From Mariniflexile sp. TRM1-10 (GTDB lineage: Bacteria > Bacteroidota > Bacteroidia > Flavobacteriales > Flavobacteriaceae), in contig NZ_CP022985.1 of NCBI RefSeq assembly GCF_003425985.1, positions 1,711,501 to 1,775,500 of the forward strand: DNA of 64,000 nucleotides. The letters run 5' to 3'. The notes below the pieces were generated by a model, which ran no database searches, was not told the origin of the DNA, and saw only the letters and a list, made by a program, of their open reading frames with translations. Of the stretch, positions 17,564 through 27,017 are shown in pieces (the stretch's first letter is position 1; each line of letters starts with the position of its first letter). The position numbers and the translations under genes are program-made.

Positions 17564-18625
17564 ATGAGTTATAAAATAAATTTTTTAAGTCTTCAAAAAA
17601 AAATGTGGGTTAATAACCTTATAGTATTTCTGTTTTGTTTCGCTATAATTTTTGGCCCTGCTTTTGCTTTATTTGATTCTTATGATTATGATACAGTTGC
17701 AAATCCTGACATTGGAACATATCTAGGGCTTGCCGAATTTAACTTTGAACAAAGTATCACACGAAAATATAGAGTTATAATTCCTTTTTTAGCATCTGGA
17801 ATTAATTACACATTCGGAGGACTATTCAACATTTTAGCGCCCAATACTTTCCCTGGACCTGATTTCTCAATGTGCTTTAGCTTCCTTATTGTAAACTGTA
17901 TATTTATGTCTATTTTTGGTATGCTTATATATAAGCTATGTAAAGAATTTGGTGCATCTCTTCTACCTGCAATTATTGGGCTATTAAGCGTCCTTACTTG
18001 TAGATGGACATCATACCTTGCAGGAACTCCAATGGTTGATAGCCTGTATCTGATTATTATAGCAGCTACAATACTTGGCATAAAAACAAAAAATTCAAAA
18101 CTAATAATTTTGACTATATTTATTGGTCCTTGGGCTAAAGAATCATTTATATTTATTGCCCCTATAATATTTTTCTTCTCATCAATAAATAAATGGAAAC
18201 AAGTTCTATTATTTACAATATCTGCACTAATCGTTTTCTCATTCAGATATTATTTAGATATGCATAGCAAACCAATATCTGGATTAGGATTAGATAACGC
18301 TTTTAACCACATGAACAATATTTCTATTTCCTTAAAACGACTATTTTCTTTTCATGGTGTTTATGAAATAATTTCAATATGTGGTTTGTGGGGGATCTTA
18401 TTCATTTTTCTATTTAAAAAAAGTACAAGAATCTTATTAAAACAAAAAACAACTTTTTACATGGTTATATTTTTATTTGTTGTTTTAATTCATGCTTTAT
18501 TATCTGTAGAATTAGCTAGAATGTTTTACATTGCTACACCAGTAATTGCTATTTGGTTTTCACTTATATGTGAAAATTTAATATCATCATATATGGCAAA
18601 AAATAAAAATTACAGATTAGTATAA
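17564..18625 (+). CDS. Polytopic membrane protein, unknown (possible GT-C type glycosyltransferase or polysaccharide polymerase)
   Basis: A 353-residue very hydrophobic protein with about nine membrane segments. After the first segment comes an acidic, aromatic loop (FDSYDYDTVANPDIGTYLGL), followed by a basic TRKYRVIIPFL region. This arrangement is seen in GT-C glycosyltransferases and in polysaccharide polymerases, but I do not recognise a family with certainty. It lies 170 bp before a GT2 glycosyltransferase on the same strand; both are AT-richer in codon use than flanking housekeeping genes, which suggests an accessory glycan gene pair. Confidence 0.55.
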   Translation: MSYKINFLSLQKKMWVNNLIVFLFCFAIIFGPAFALFDSYDYDTVANPDIGTYLGLAEFNFEQSITRKYRVIIPFLASGINYTFGGLFNILAPNTFPGPDFSMCFSFLIVNCIFMSIFGMLIYKLCKEFGASLLPAIIGLLSVLTCRWTSYLAGTPMVDSLYLIIIAATILGIKTKNSKLIILTIFIGPWAKESFIFIAPIIFFFSSINKWKQVLLFTISALIVFSFRYYLDMHSKPISGLGLDNAFNHMNNISISLKRLFSFHGVYEIISICGLWGILFIFLFKKSTRILLKQKTTFYMVIFLFVVLIHALLSVELARMFYIATPVIAIWFSLICENLISSYMAKNKNYRLV

Positions 18626-18792
18626 AAAAGAATTAAAAGAAGCGTCCTATAAAGGTTTTTAATCTTACTTTCTAACCATGGAGAAGCATATCGCTTTTCA
18701 ATACAATTTAAAATTATAAGAGGCTTAATTAAAAATCATTGAACCAGAAATATTTGCATTGTACTTAATTAAAAAAACGCTTAAACTATTAA

Positions 18793-19512
18793 ATGAACAT
18801 AAATAAACTATCTATAATAATACCTGTCTATAATGAAGAAAATACAATTCATAAAATTTTAGATAAAATAAAAGAAGTTGAACTTATAAATAAAATAGAA
18901 AAAGAACTTATTATAATAAACGACTGTTCTTCAGATGATACTAAAGGGGCTATTCATAGATATCTCCAAAGTAATTCTACTTTACCAATAACCTATTTCG
19001 AACACAAAATTAATAAAGGAAAAGGAGCAGCATTACACACTGGAATTAATATGGCAACAGGTGAATTTCTAGTGATTCAAGATGCCGATTTAGAATATGA
19101 CCCTCAAGAATATAATGATTTACTTAAACCTATCATTATGGACTTTGCTGATGTAGTTTATGGTTCAAGATTTATGGGAAGTAAACCGCATAGAGTTTTA
19201 TTTTTCTGGCATACTATAGGAAATAAGTTTCTGACTTTTTTGTCAAATATGTTTACAAATTTAAATTTAACAGATATGGAAACATGTTATAAAATGTTTC
19301 GAACAGAAATAATAAAAAAAATTAAACTTAAAGAAAATAGATTTGGATTTGAACCTGAAATAACTGCTAAAATTTCGAAAATAAAAGGAATAAGAATTTA
19401 TGAAGTTGGAATTAGCTATTATGGAAGAACATATGAAGAAGGAAAAAAAATAGGATGGAAAGATGGCTTTAAAGCTATTTGGTGTATTTTTAAGTATAGA
19501 TTTAATTTTTAA
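18793..19512 (+). CDS. Family 2 glycosyltransferase (dolichyl/polyprenyl-phosphate sugar transferase type)
   Basis: A 239-residue GT-A fold enzyme: LSIIIPVYNEENTI at the start, ELIIINDCSSDDTK for the nucleotide site, NKGKGAALHTGI, and the DADLEYDP metal motif near residues 97-104. A conserved VYGSRF segment follows. There is no C-terminal membrane region, so it resembles the soluble polyprenyl-phosphate mannose/glucose synthases (DPM1-like). It probably loads a lipid carrier used by the preceding membrane protein. Acceptor and sugar cannot be told from sequence. Confidence 0.88.
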   Translation: MNINKLSIIIPVYNEENTIHKILDKIKEVELINKIEKELIIINDCSSDDTKGAIHRYLQSNSTLPITYFEHKINKGKGAALHTGINMATGEFLVIQDADLEYDPQEYNDLLKPIIMDFADVVYGSRFMGSKPHRVLFFWHTIGNKFLTFLSNMFTNLNLTDMETCYKMFRTEIIKKIKLKENRFGFEPEITAKISKIKGIRIYEVGISYYGRTYEEGKKIGWKDGFKAIWCIFKYRFNF

Positions 19513-19605
19513 AGAAAAACCTAAATAAATACAAGGAATAAACTACTCGTACTTCTCCTTCAAAAGGTCGTTAAAACTTCAAGAAACATCATTTAAAGTA
19601 TTCCT

Positions 19606-20289
19606 CTAAAACGAAACCACAGCACCCAAAACCAGCATATTCTGGTTGCCTTTAAATCGGGCATCACCACCTGCAGTATCTAAATTTTGGTTTTCAAGTT
19701 TTTTCAAAATATTTGTAAAGCCATAAATATATTGCGCTTTCAATTTAATAAACTTCAACCCTACTGATGCACCAATAGCGCCGTTAAAATTAAATTGGGA
19801 AATATCGGTAATGTCTTTAGTCATTAAATTGCTGTAATTATCAACAAAATAGCTTTCCTTGGTTTTATCTTTTAACTCCAACTTACTGTTATATTGAAGC
19901 ATGGGTCCTAAATCTATGGTAAAATAATCTGGAATTACTTTAATGTGTCCCAATATGGCGACTTGAGCTGCAAATAATTTATAGTCAATAAACTCACTGT
20001 TAGCAACAACAGCGTCCGGTCTTGCAGAAATGCCCATAGTGCTTTCAGAAAGTTGCATACCAAAACTCACATTGTACCATTTATGGGGAATATCAACTGT
20101 TGCGCTAAAGCCGCCTAAAAAACCATCACCTTGTTTAGTAGTAAAATTGGTGGTTGCAATATCAAATTTGGTAATGGCTCCAGTGATACTTATTCCGTTA
20201 GTAATTCTGTGATTTCTTTTTTGTGCAAAATTTTTTGTAACAAAACATAGTATAATAACTACTAATAAGGCAAATTGAGTTTTTTTCAT
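19606..20289 (-). CDS. Outer-membrane beta-barrel protein (PorT-like)
   Basis: The ORF is open from 20316 but the ATG at 20289 gives a proper signal peptide (MKKTQFALLVVIILCFVTKNFAQ), so that start is preferred; this makes about 227 residues. The mature part alternates strands rich in Gly, aromatic and Thr/Lys residues (SITGAITKFDIATTNF, GFSATVDIPHKWYNVSFGM, KLKAQYIYGFTN) and ends in a strand finishing with Phe (LGAVVSF), the typical outer-membrane sorting end. No specific function is visible. Gene stands alone between the GT2 gene and an inverted-repeat element. Confidence 0.7.
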   Translation of the reverse strand: MKKTQFALLVVIILCFVTKNFAQKRNHRITNGISITGAITKFDIATTNFTTKQGDGFLGGFSATVDIPHKWYNVSFGMQLSESTMGISARPDAVVANSEFIDYKLFAAQVAILGHIKVIPDYFTIDLGPMLQYNSKLELKDKTKESYFVDNYSNLMTKDITDISQFNFNGAIGASVGLKFIKLKAQYIYGFTNILKKLENQNLDTAGGDARFKGNQNMLVLGAVVSF

Positions 20290-20326
20290 TGTATCTTTAG
20301 GCTTAACAAAAAACAAATATAACTCA

Positions 20327-20487
20327 GAGACTGTTTAAATTTTGTTTTTGGAATGTTTTATAGGGTATTTTTTTGTCAGACCAAGGTATTTTGAGATTCA
20401 TAGCCATAGCTATGGACCGAAAAATAGCTGATGTATGGCGGAAAAAGGCACATAAAAGAGCCAAAGGATAAAACTTAAACAGTCTCT
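20327..20487. repeat. Short inverted-repeat element, copy D (MITE-like)
   Basis: Ends are inverted repeats of about 17 bp with one mismatch (agagactgtttaaattt at 20327, complement ending at 20487). The inside has a tagccatagctatgg palindrome and no reading frame. It sits between the beta-barrel gene promoter and the SPFH gene. Confidence 0.7.
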
Positions 20488-20535
20488 TAATTTAGTAAGT
20501 ATCATTATCTAACCATTTTTAATCAAAAAAATATT

Positions 20536-21456
20536 ATGAGCTTTTTAGTTTACCCATTTATTTTCTTAGGACTCGTTATTTTAATTTCGTCCTTCTTTAT
20601 TGTTAAACAACAAACCGCAGCCATCATTGAGCGTTTCGGTAAGTTCCAAGTGATTCGACAGTCTGGTTTACAATTAAAAATTCCATTAGTCGATAAAGTA
20701 GCTGGCAGATTAAGCTTAAAAATTCAGCAATTGGATGTTATTATTGAAACCAAAACTTTAGACGATGTGTTTGTGCGACTTAAAGTATCTGTACAATATC
20801 GTGTTTTAACCCAAAAGGTTTACGATGCATTTTATAAATTGGATTATCCACACGATCAAATTACCAGTTATGTATTTGATGTGGTACGTGCCGAAGTGCC
20901 AAAAATGAAATTAGATGACGTGTTTGTGAAAAAAGACGATATCGCATTAGCGGTAAAAGCAGAGCTTAACGATGCCATGCTTGATTATGGTTTTGACATT
21001 ATTAAAACCCTTGTAACCGATATTGATCCCGATGCACAAGTAAAAGCAGCCATGAACCGCATTAATGCTGCAGATAGAGAAAAAACAGCAGCACAATATG
21101 AAGGAGATGCAGCACGTATTTTAATCGTTGAAAAAGCAAAAGCGGAAGCTGAAAGCAAGCGTTTACAAGGTCAAGGTATTGCCGACCAACGTCGTGAAAT
21201 TGCACGTGGTTTGGAAGAATCTGTAGATGTTTTAAATCGTGTTGGTATTAACAGTCAAGAAGCATCTGCTTTAATTGTAGTTACCCAACATTATGATACG
21301 TTGCAAGCCATTGGTAGCGAAACGAATAGTAATCTTATTTTACTACCAAATTCACCACAAGCAGGAAGTCAAATGCTAAACGATATGGTGGCCAGTTTTA
21401 CAGCTAGCAACCAAATTGGTGAAGCCATGAAAGCTAGTAAAAAGAAGAAAGAATAA
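20536..21456 (+). CDS. SPFH/Band 7 (stomatin-like) membrane scaffold protein
   Basis: A 306-residue protein with an N-terminal membrane segment (about 4-24) and an SPFH domain: TAAIIERFGKFQVIRQSGLQ, LDVIIETKTLDDVFVRLKVSVQYRV, then a long charged helix (AAMNRINAADREKTAAQYEGDAARI) typical of stomatins. Such proteins form large rings that organise membrane microdomains or guard proteases. No NfeD partner gene lies next to it; it is a single gene with its own terminator. Confidence 0.9.
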   Translation: MSFLVYPFIFLGLVILISSFFIVKQQTAAIIERFGKFQVIRQSGLQLKIPLVDKVAGRLSLKIQQLDVIIETKTLDDVFVRLKVSVQYRVLTQKVYDAFYKLDYPHDQITSYVFDVVRAEVPKMKLDDVFVKKDDIALAVKAELNDAMLDYGFDIIKTLVTDIDPDAQVKAAMNRINAADREKTAAQYEGDAARILIVEKAKAEAESKRLQGQGIADQRREIARGLEESVDVLNRVGINSQEASALIVVTQHYDTLQAIGSETNSNLILLPNSPQAGSQMLNDMVASFTASNQIGEAMKASKKKKE

Positions 21457-21475
21457 CTTTATATAAAAAGACCAC

Positions 21476-21510
21476 AAAGCCTCATAAATATTTAATTTAT
21501 GAGGCTTTTT
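21476..21510. terminator. Terminator after the SPFH gene
   Basis: AAAGCCTCATAAAT pairs with its complement across a short AT loop and ends in TTTTT; its T-run touches the stop codon of the convergent 66-residue gene, so it serves the plus strand mainly. Confidence 0.85.
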
Positions 21511-21710
21511 TATGGGTGTTCTTCTTTATATTTTTTAAGTATAGTTCTTAGGGTTTCTAAATAATTCCTTAATGATTCATCATCAACATTTAAATTATCT
21601 TCATCTGGAATCGTAAGAGGATTTTCATCTAAATATTGATATAATTCAGGATAATTTGTTTCAATTTCCAGGGTAATATTTGATATTTTTAAAAGTAGTT
21701 CGGCCTTCAT
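21510..21710 (-). CDS. Small acidic hypothetical protein
   Basis: A 66-residue acidic protein (LLLKISNITLEIETNYPELYQYLDENPLTIPD..., ending KKYKEEHP) predicted to be helical and soluble. I do not know a named family. The clean amphipathic pattern, good start and placement between terminators support a real gene. It is the last gene on the minus strand before the SPFH terminator and lies downstream of a perfect 19-bp inverted repeat. Confidence 0.65.
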   Translation of the reverse strand: MKAELLLKISNITLEIETNYPELYQYLDENPLTIPDEDNLNVDDESLRNYLETLRTILKKYKEEHP

Positions 21711-21711
21711 G

Positions 21712-21776
21712 TTTTTTATAACTCATTTTAATAAAATGAAAACTTAAATTACTAAAATAAAATGAGTTATAAAAAA
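21712..21776. repeat. Perfect 19-bp inverted repeat with 27-bp spacer
   Basis: The arms 21712-21730 and 21758-21776 are perfect complements (ttttttataactcatttta). The structure lies between the start of the 66-residue gene and the stop of the acyltransferase-like gene; it may end the upstream transcript, or be a small element. Confidence 0.75.
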
Positions 21777-21796
21777 TTATTTGTGTTCTATAAGTT

Positions 21797-22957
21797 TTAA
21801 GTTATAAACGGATGGCGTTCTTGCCAATTTTGTTTGGGGTTCATTAACTTAAACACCTGTTTTAATACTGCATTTATTAAACCATTGGTGTGTTTTATAT
21901 AAACTACCATAGGTACGGGTTTAGCGCCAACCGAACTTTTAATTTCCATAGCGGTTCGAGCATAAACCACTGTCTTAAAATGATTATCAATCCCAAATTC
22001 CAACATACTGTAAAGCATATTTAAGTATAACTGATTTTTATATTGGTGTGCTTCATCATACCCCAAAAAATAAGTTTCAAGGTGTTTTTCATTCACTATT
22101 AAAGTAAAAAAACCAATAAGTTCGTCGTTCAAATAATATCCAAAAACCCTAAAATTATCTTGCAACTCAAGCTTTAAATTGTAAAAATGGTTTTCTGGTA
22201 GTATAAACGTATTAAACTTAGCATTGTTAGAAACATTTAAATAAAGCACGTGTAAGCTTTTAGAATGAGCTTTAACGGCTTCTAAACTTAATTCTGAGCA
22301 TTCTTCTATACTATTCAATTTAGTTCTGGCCGTTTTATAGCGTCTTTTGTACTTTTTGTTTAATGAAGATACGTAATCGTTAAAGTTTAACCAATTCGGT
22401 TGTAGCTTCAAAATCATATTGGGTTGTACCTTAACTTTATGTAATTTATGATTGTTGAAAAAATCGGTTTCTAAATGAATGGTATCATCTAAAAAATAAT
22501 CTTTAAACATTACGGCTCGTATGGTTTTGTTTTGATTGGCTTTAATGTTGTTTTTAATCGCTTCTAAAGCCTCATAAATCAAATTCAAATAAGCCGTATG
22601 GGATATATTTTTCTTTTGAAAAAACACCCCATGTTGGCCTGTATGCGTTAAGTTACCGACTACTAAAATATTTCCTTTTAATATTTTTGAAACAACATCA
22701 CGAAAAAACCCTTTTAAACAAGAAACATTAATGGTTCTAAACATGTCTTTTAGATACAATTGCACCCGTTGTATGATAGCTACTCCTACTAATCTATTTT
22801 CATCAAAAATTCCAACATAAAAAAATTGAATGTTATTGGGCGATGCTTCTTCAAGCGCTTTTAGATAAGAAGATTGCAAAAAAATATCATGCATAACGAT
22901 GCTGTCCCATGAATTGGGAAGGTTTGCAACAGAATGATAAACTTGAAATGATTTCAA
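21797..22957 (-). CDS. GNAT/FemAB-like acyltransferase fold protein
   Basis: A 386-residue soluble protein. The N-terminal half has SWDSIVMHDIFLQSSYLKALEEASPNNIQFFYVGIF and LVGVAIIQRV; the C-terminal half repeats a GNAT-type pattern (FRVFGYYLNDELIGFFTLIVNEKHLETYFLGYDEAHQY, then a LYLNMLYSMLEFGID helix). Two tandem GNAT-like halves are the layout of FemAB and of peptidoglycan/lipid N-acyltransferase-like proteins. The acceptor is unknown. It follows the DUF1761 gene on the same strand by about 70 bp. Confidence 0.65.
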   Translation of the reverse strand: MKSFQVYHSVANLPNSWDSIVMHDIFLQSSYLKALEEASPNNIQFFYVGIFDENRLVGVAIIQRVQLYLKDMFRTINVSCLKGFFRDVVSKILKGNILVVGNLTHTGQHGVFFQKKNISHTAYLNLIYEALEAIKNNIKANQNKTIRAVMFKDYFLDDTIHLETDFFNNHKLHKVKVQPNMILKLQPNWLNFNDYVSSLNKKYKRRYKTARTKLNSIEECSELSLEAVKAHSKSLHVLYLNVSNNAKFNTFILPENHFYNLKLELQDNFRVFGYYLNDELIGFFTLIVNEKHLETYFLGYDEAHQYKNQLYLNMLYSMLEFGIDNHFKTVVYARTAMEIKSSVGAKPVPMVVYIKHTNGLINAVLKQVFKLMNPKQNWQERHPFIT

Positions 22958-23025
22958 CGTATAGAATAAAAAAGACCGAAGTTAAAACACTTCAGTCTTT
23001 GTATATGTTAAAAGTTTACAAATTA

Positions 23026-23511
23026 TTATTTCCAAGCACAAATGATGCCTCCCATGATACCAAGTGTTACTATCCAATAACCTGTATTTATAAGGATATA
23101 CTTCGCGCTTTTGCGTTCAAATAAAGCGTTGGTGCCCAAAATAGGCAAGGCAATAAAAATACCTGCTATAACACCATGTAAAACACCATGCTTAAAGGTT
23201 CTAAAAGATTCTGAATAATCTAACATAAAAGCTTCATAAGATGGTAAGGCATTTGCAGGATCACCACCTACCAAACTTAATGCCCCCATTTGATGAACAA
23301 CTAATCCAGGTAGTGCTGTGGCTAATAAAAAGGCAAAAAGCAGAGCTAAACCAAAAATTTTAGCCATATTAGCACCTTTCATGTTTTCTTCGGTCATGTT
23401 GGCAGCTTGCATCCAAGCCGTACCAAAGACTTTAGGGTTGTACCAAATAAATCCAATAACCAGTGCAGAAACCGCTGCAACTAGAATTGCGCCAAGGTTT
23501 AAAAAATCCAT
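23026..23511 (-). CDS. DUF1761 family membrane protein
   Basis: A 161-residue protein with four membrane segments (about 8-26, 50-70, 108-130, 138-157) and the FIWYNPKVFGTAWM signature of DUF1761. Function is unknown. It is a single gene or the head of a two-gene unit with the acyltransferase-like protein. Confidence 0.85.
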   Translation of the reverse strand: MDFLNLGAILVAAVSALVIGFIWYNPKVFGTAWMQAANMTEENMKGANMAKIFGLALLFAFLLATALPGLVVHQMGALSLVGGDPANALPSYEAFMLDYSESFRTFKHGVLHGVIAGIFIALPILGTNALFERKSAKYILINTGYWIVTLGIMGGIICAWK

Positions 23512-23571
23512 AATTATTTTAGTTAAAGTTAGTTTATAAATATAATTAAAATAACAATAAGTAATTCATTT

Positions 23572-23593
23572 TAAGAGACTGTCTAAGTGACTT
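23572..23593. repeat. Solo end of the inverted-repeat element family
   Basis: aagagactgtctaagt resembles the ends of copies D (20.3 kb) and E (49.6 kb), but no partner end is found nearby; a decayed remnant. Confidence 0.4.
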
Positions 23594-23603
23594 GAAAAAA
23601 CAA

Positions 23604-25607
23604 CTAAACTGCTTTAGCTTCTTCAACCAAAATAGCGTTGGAATCTTCTAGAGCTTTACTAATAAAATCATTCACTTCTGCATTTTTTTCTAACCCGTTT
23701 TTAACTAAAACACCTAAAACAATCATAACAGCAATACGTGTACCTACTTTCTTTGCTGCGGTGTTAAAAAGTGGTTGCAATTCATCATAACTCACATTTT
23801 TAGCTAATTCTTGAATTTCTGCCTTTGCTTTAAGTTGTTTTGCTTCTGGTAAATTGGTGTATTTCTTTCCTAATTGCTGAACAACATCAATGGCTTTGCG
23901 TTGTAGCTGTGTATTGGAACTATTCTGTTGAACAGGTTTATTTTCAGCTTTATGAGCCGTTTCTTGTTTTGCCCAAGTATCTCGCAATCCAACCGTTTTA
24001 TTGAATATGAGTTTATTAGAAGACGAATCGGCATCCACATTAAAATAACCTAATCGTTGAAACTGAAACCGTTCACCTACTTTAGCATTTAATAAACTAG
24101 GTTCAACAAAAGCATCGATTGTTTTTAGGGAATTTGGATTTAAAAATTCCATAAAATCTTTATCCTCATGGCTGTCTGGAGCTTCGTCCATAAATAACCG
24201 GTCGTATTCTCTAACTTCAGCTTTTATGGCATGTTTAATAGATACCCAATGCAACGTGCCTTTTACTTTTTTAGATGTATCTTCAGAATAGGTACCATGT
24301 ATTTCCGTAATGTTTCCATTTGCGTCTTTTACAACAGATTCTGCTTTTACTATGTAGGCATTTTTAAGACGCACTTCACCACCTAGTTTTAATCTAAAAA
24401 ACTTACTGCCAGATTCTTCTTTAAAGTCTTCTTTTTCAATATATAACTCACGTGAAAAAGGTACTTTTCTAAATCCTGCGCTCTCATCTTCTGGATTGTT
24501 TTCAGCATCTAACCACTCCTCTTTTTCTTCTGGATAATTTGTAATAACCAGTTTTACAGGATCTAAAACAGCCATAACCCGTGGTGCTGTTTTGTTTAAG
24601 TCTTCACGAATACAAAATTCTAAAAGTGATACATCAATAACATTATCACGCTTGGCAACCCCAACGGTTTCAACAAACTTTCTTAAAGCGTTCGGTGTAT
24701 AACCTCTGCGACGTAATCCCGAAATGGTTGGCATACGTGGGTCGTCCCATCCTTTTACTATACCATCTTCAACCAATTTAAGTAGCTTGCGCTTACTCAT
24801 AATGGTGTAACTTAAATTTAAACGTGCAAACTCACGTTGTTTAGGTCTTACTAAATTAGGATCTATTACTTGGTCTAAAAACCAATCGTAGAGTTCTCTA
24901 TGAGGCTTAAACTCTAACGAACATAACGAATGTGAAATTTGCTCAATATAATCGCTTTCACCATGTGTCCAATCGTACATAGGGTAAATACACCAATCGT
25001 TACCCGTTCTATGATGATACTTCTTTAAAATACGGTACATAATAGGGTCACGCATAAGCATGTTTGGGTGTTGCATATCTATTTTGGCTCGTAAAATATG
25101 TTCACCTTCTTCAAATTCACCCGCTTTCATGCGTTCAAATAAATCTAAATTTTCTGTGACACTTCTATTTCTGTAAGGACCATCAACTCCAGGTTGTGTT
25201 GGAGTTCCTTTTTGCTCTGCCATAGCTTCGCTAGATTGCGAATCTACATAGGCCTTCCCTTCTTTTATAAATAAAACGGCCCAATCATATAACTGTTGAA
25301 AATAATCAGAAGAAAATAATTCTTTATCCCACTTATACCCTAACCAAGATACATCTTCTTTAATGGCATCTACATATTCTTGCTCTTCCTTTGCGGGGTT
25401 GGTATCATCAAAACGAAGATTTACAGGCGCGTTGTATTTTTCGCCCAAACCGAAACTAATACCAATAGCTTTTGTATGTCCAATGTGTAAATAGCCATTT
25501 GGTTCTGGCGGAAAACGAAAACGTAATTTGTCTTTTGGCATACCATTAGCCAAATCTTCTTCTATAATTTGCTCTAAAAAGTTAAGTGGTTTTCTTTCTT
25601 CAGACAT
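23604..25607 (-). CDS. glnS: Glutamine--tRNA ligase with C-terminal extension
   Basis: The ORF is open from 25637 but MSEERKPLNFLEQIIEEDL at 25607 is the usual start, giving 667 residues. HIGH motif: PEPNGYLHIGHTK; KMSKS motif: IMSKRKL; also DDTNPAKEEQEYVDAI and the GlnRS-type HWVSIKHAIKAEVREYDRLF beta-barrel anticodon domain. It charges tRNA-Gln directly. After the catalytic and barrel domains (ending near residue 560) there is an extra ~100-residue helical extension (QRKAIDVVQQLGKKYTNLPEAKQL..., GTRIAVMIVLGVLVKNGLEKN) resembling the YqeY/GatB-tail type tRNA-binding appendage. Divergent from folB. Confidence 0.95.
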   Translation of the reverse strand: MSEERKPLNFLEQIIEEDLANGMPKDKLRFRFPPEPNGYLHIGHTKAIGISFGLGEKYNAPVNLRFDDTNPAKEEQEYVDAIKEDVSWLGYKWDKELFSSDYFQQLYDWAVLFIKEGKAYVDSQSSEAMAEQKGTPTQPGVDGPYRNRSVTENLDLFERMKAGEFEEGEHILRAKIDMQHPNMLMRDPIMYRILKKYHHRTGNDWCIYPMYDWTHGESDYIEQISHSLCSLEFKPHRELYDWFLDQVIDPNLVRPKQREFARLNLSYTIMSKRKLLKLVEDGIVKGWDDPRMPTISGLRRRGYTPNALRKFVETVGVAKRDNVIDVSLLEFCIREDLNKTAPRVMAVLDPVKLVITNYPEEKEEWLDAENNPEDESAGFRKVPFSRELYIEKEDFKEESGSKFFRLKLGGEVRLKNAYIVKAESVVKDANGNITEIHGTYSEDTSKKVKGTLHWVSIKHAIKAEVREYDRLFMDEAPDSHEDKDFMEFLNPNSLKTIDAFVEPSLLNAKVGERFQFQRLGYFNVDADSSSNKLIFNKTVGLRDTWAKQETAHKAENKPVQQNSSNTQLQRKAIDVVQQLGKKYTNLPEAKQLKAKAEIQELAKNVSYDELQPLFNTAAKKVGTRIAVMIVLGVLVKNGLEKNAEVNDFISKALEDSNAILVEEAKAV

Positions 25608-25685
25608 AAAAATGTATCGCAATAGGTAATTAAACAAAAATATTGTGTAAAATTAGGTAATTTTACCGACTTAAAACTGCTTAAC

Positions 25686-26048
<363 letters not shown>

Positions 26049-26098
26049 TTTTAACTATTAAAAAGTGTTATTTTTTTTTACATTTGCAACACTATTAA

Positions 26099-26169
26099 GG
26101 TGTCGTGGCCGAGTGGCTAGGCTCAGCTCTGCAAAAGCTGCTACAGCGGTTCGAATCCGCTCGACACCT
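26099..26169 (+). tRNA. tRNA-Cys (GCA anticodon)
   Basis: A complete cloverleaf: 7-bp acceptor (GGTGTCG with CGACACC), D arm GCC/GGC, anticodon stem CAGCT/AGCTG with loop CTGCAAA (anticodon GCA), T arm GCGG/CCGC around TTCGAAT, and discriminator T, as required for cysteine identity. No CCA is encoded. Confidence 0.97.
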
Positions 26170-26170
26170 C

Positions 26171-26202
26171 AAAAAGCTTCTGGTTTTACTGGAAGCTTTT
26201 TT
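26171..26202. terminator. Bidirectional terminator after tRNA-Cys
   Basis: aaaaagcttc and gaagcttttt form the stem, with A and T runs on each side. Its right end touches the stop codon of the convergent LysE-family gene. Confidence 0.85.
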
Positions 26203-26881
26203 ATTTTAAAGGACTTATCTTTTCTAATTTTTCTTTTATAAATTCCTTTTCTTTTGGAAAAAACCCTTGAATAAAAAGTATAAAGCCAAATCCTAGTATT
26301 ACCAAAGCAATTATTTTTTTGGTTTTAAATATGATACGGGGTGTTAGTCTGCTTTTCAGTTTTTTTGCTATAACTATTTTAATTAAATCAATTAAAAAGT
26401 AAACTATTAAAACAGTGCTTAAAAATACCAAAACACCATCATTTGAACTTGTAATGGAATTAGCTATTACTATAAATGCTACCCATCCTAATAAAACACC
26501 AATGTTAATAAAATTGAGTAAAAATCCTTTTAAAAATAGTTTTCCATAACCTTTTTTTATTTCAACTTTATGGTATTCTTTAACAATATTTCGAAATGAT
26601 TTGGATGTTTTTATAAATGAAATAAACCCATAGGTAACTAATAAAACGCCTCCAAATATTAAAAAACTAGGATCGCCTTTAAGTGTTTCAAGTAGTTTGC
26701 TGGTACTAAAAAATGCTACTAAAATGAATACTATATCTGCTAGCATAACACCACAATCAAAGATTAAAGCGCTTCTAAATCCTTTGGTAGCACTGGTTTC
26801 AAGAAGCACAAAAAATACAGGGCCTATTGTAAAAGCTAAAATGATTCCAAAAGGAATTGCCGCTAAAATGTCATCAAACAT
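26201..26881 (-). CDS. LysE/RhtB family amino-acid exporter
   Basis: A 226-residue membrane protein with six predicted segments. The first, PFGIILAFTIGPVFFVLLETSATKGFRSAL, carries the LysE-family signature (GP.F..., then G...A). LysE proteins export amino acids or related small molecules; substrate cannot be assigned. The stop codon lies within the terminator shared with tRNA-Cys. Confidence 0.85.
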   Translation of the reverse strand: MFDDILAAIPFGIILAFTIGPVFFVLLETSATKGFRSALIFDCGVMLADIVFILVAFFSTSKLLETLKGDPSFLIFGGVLLVTYGFISFIKTSKSFRNIVKEYHKVEIKKGYGKLFLKGFLLNFINIGVLLGWVAFIVIANSITSSNDGVLVFLSTVLIVYFLIDLIKIVIAKKLKSRLTPRIIFKTKKIIALVILGFGFILFIQGFFPKEKEFIKEKLEKISPLK

Positions 26882-26968
26882 AATATATGTGGAGGTTTAA
26901 GACAAAGTAAAGAAATATTTTAAAACTTTGTGACTTCTTTTAAACGGTAATAAGGTAATAAAAAAACA

Positions 26969-26994
26969 AAAACCCATTGCAAGCAATGGGTTTT
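26969..26994 (-). terminator. Terminator after the DUF2807 gene
   Basis: AAAACCCATTGC and its perfect complement around an aa loop; A and T runs are on both sides. Confidence 0.85.
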
Positions 26995-27017
26995 CTATTA
27001 ACTTTTAAGTTTTTTAA

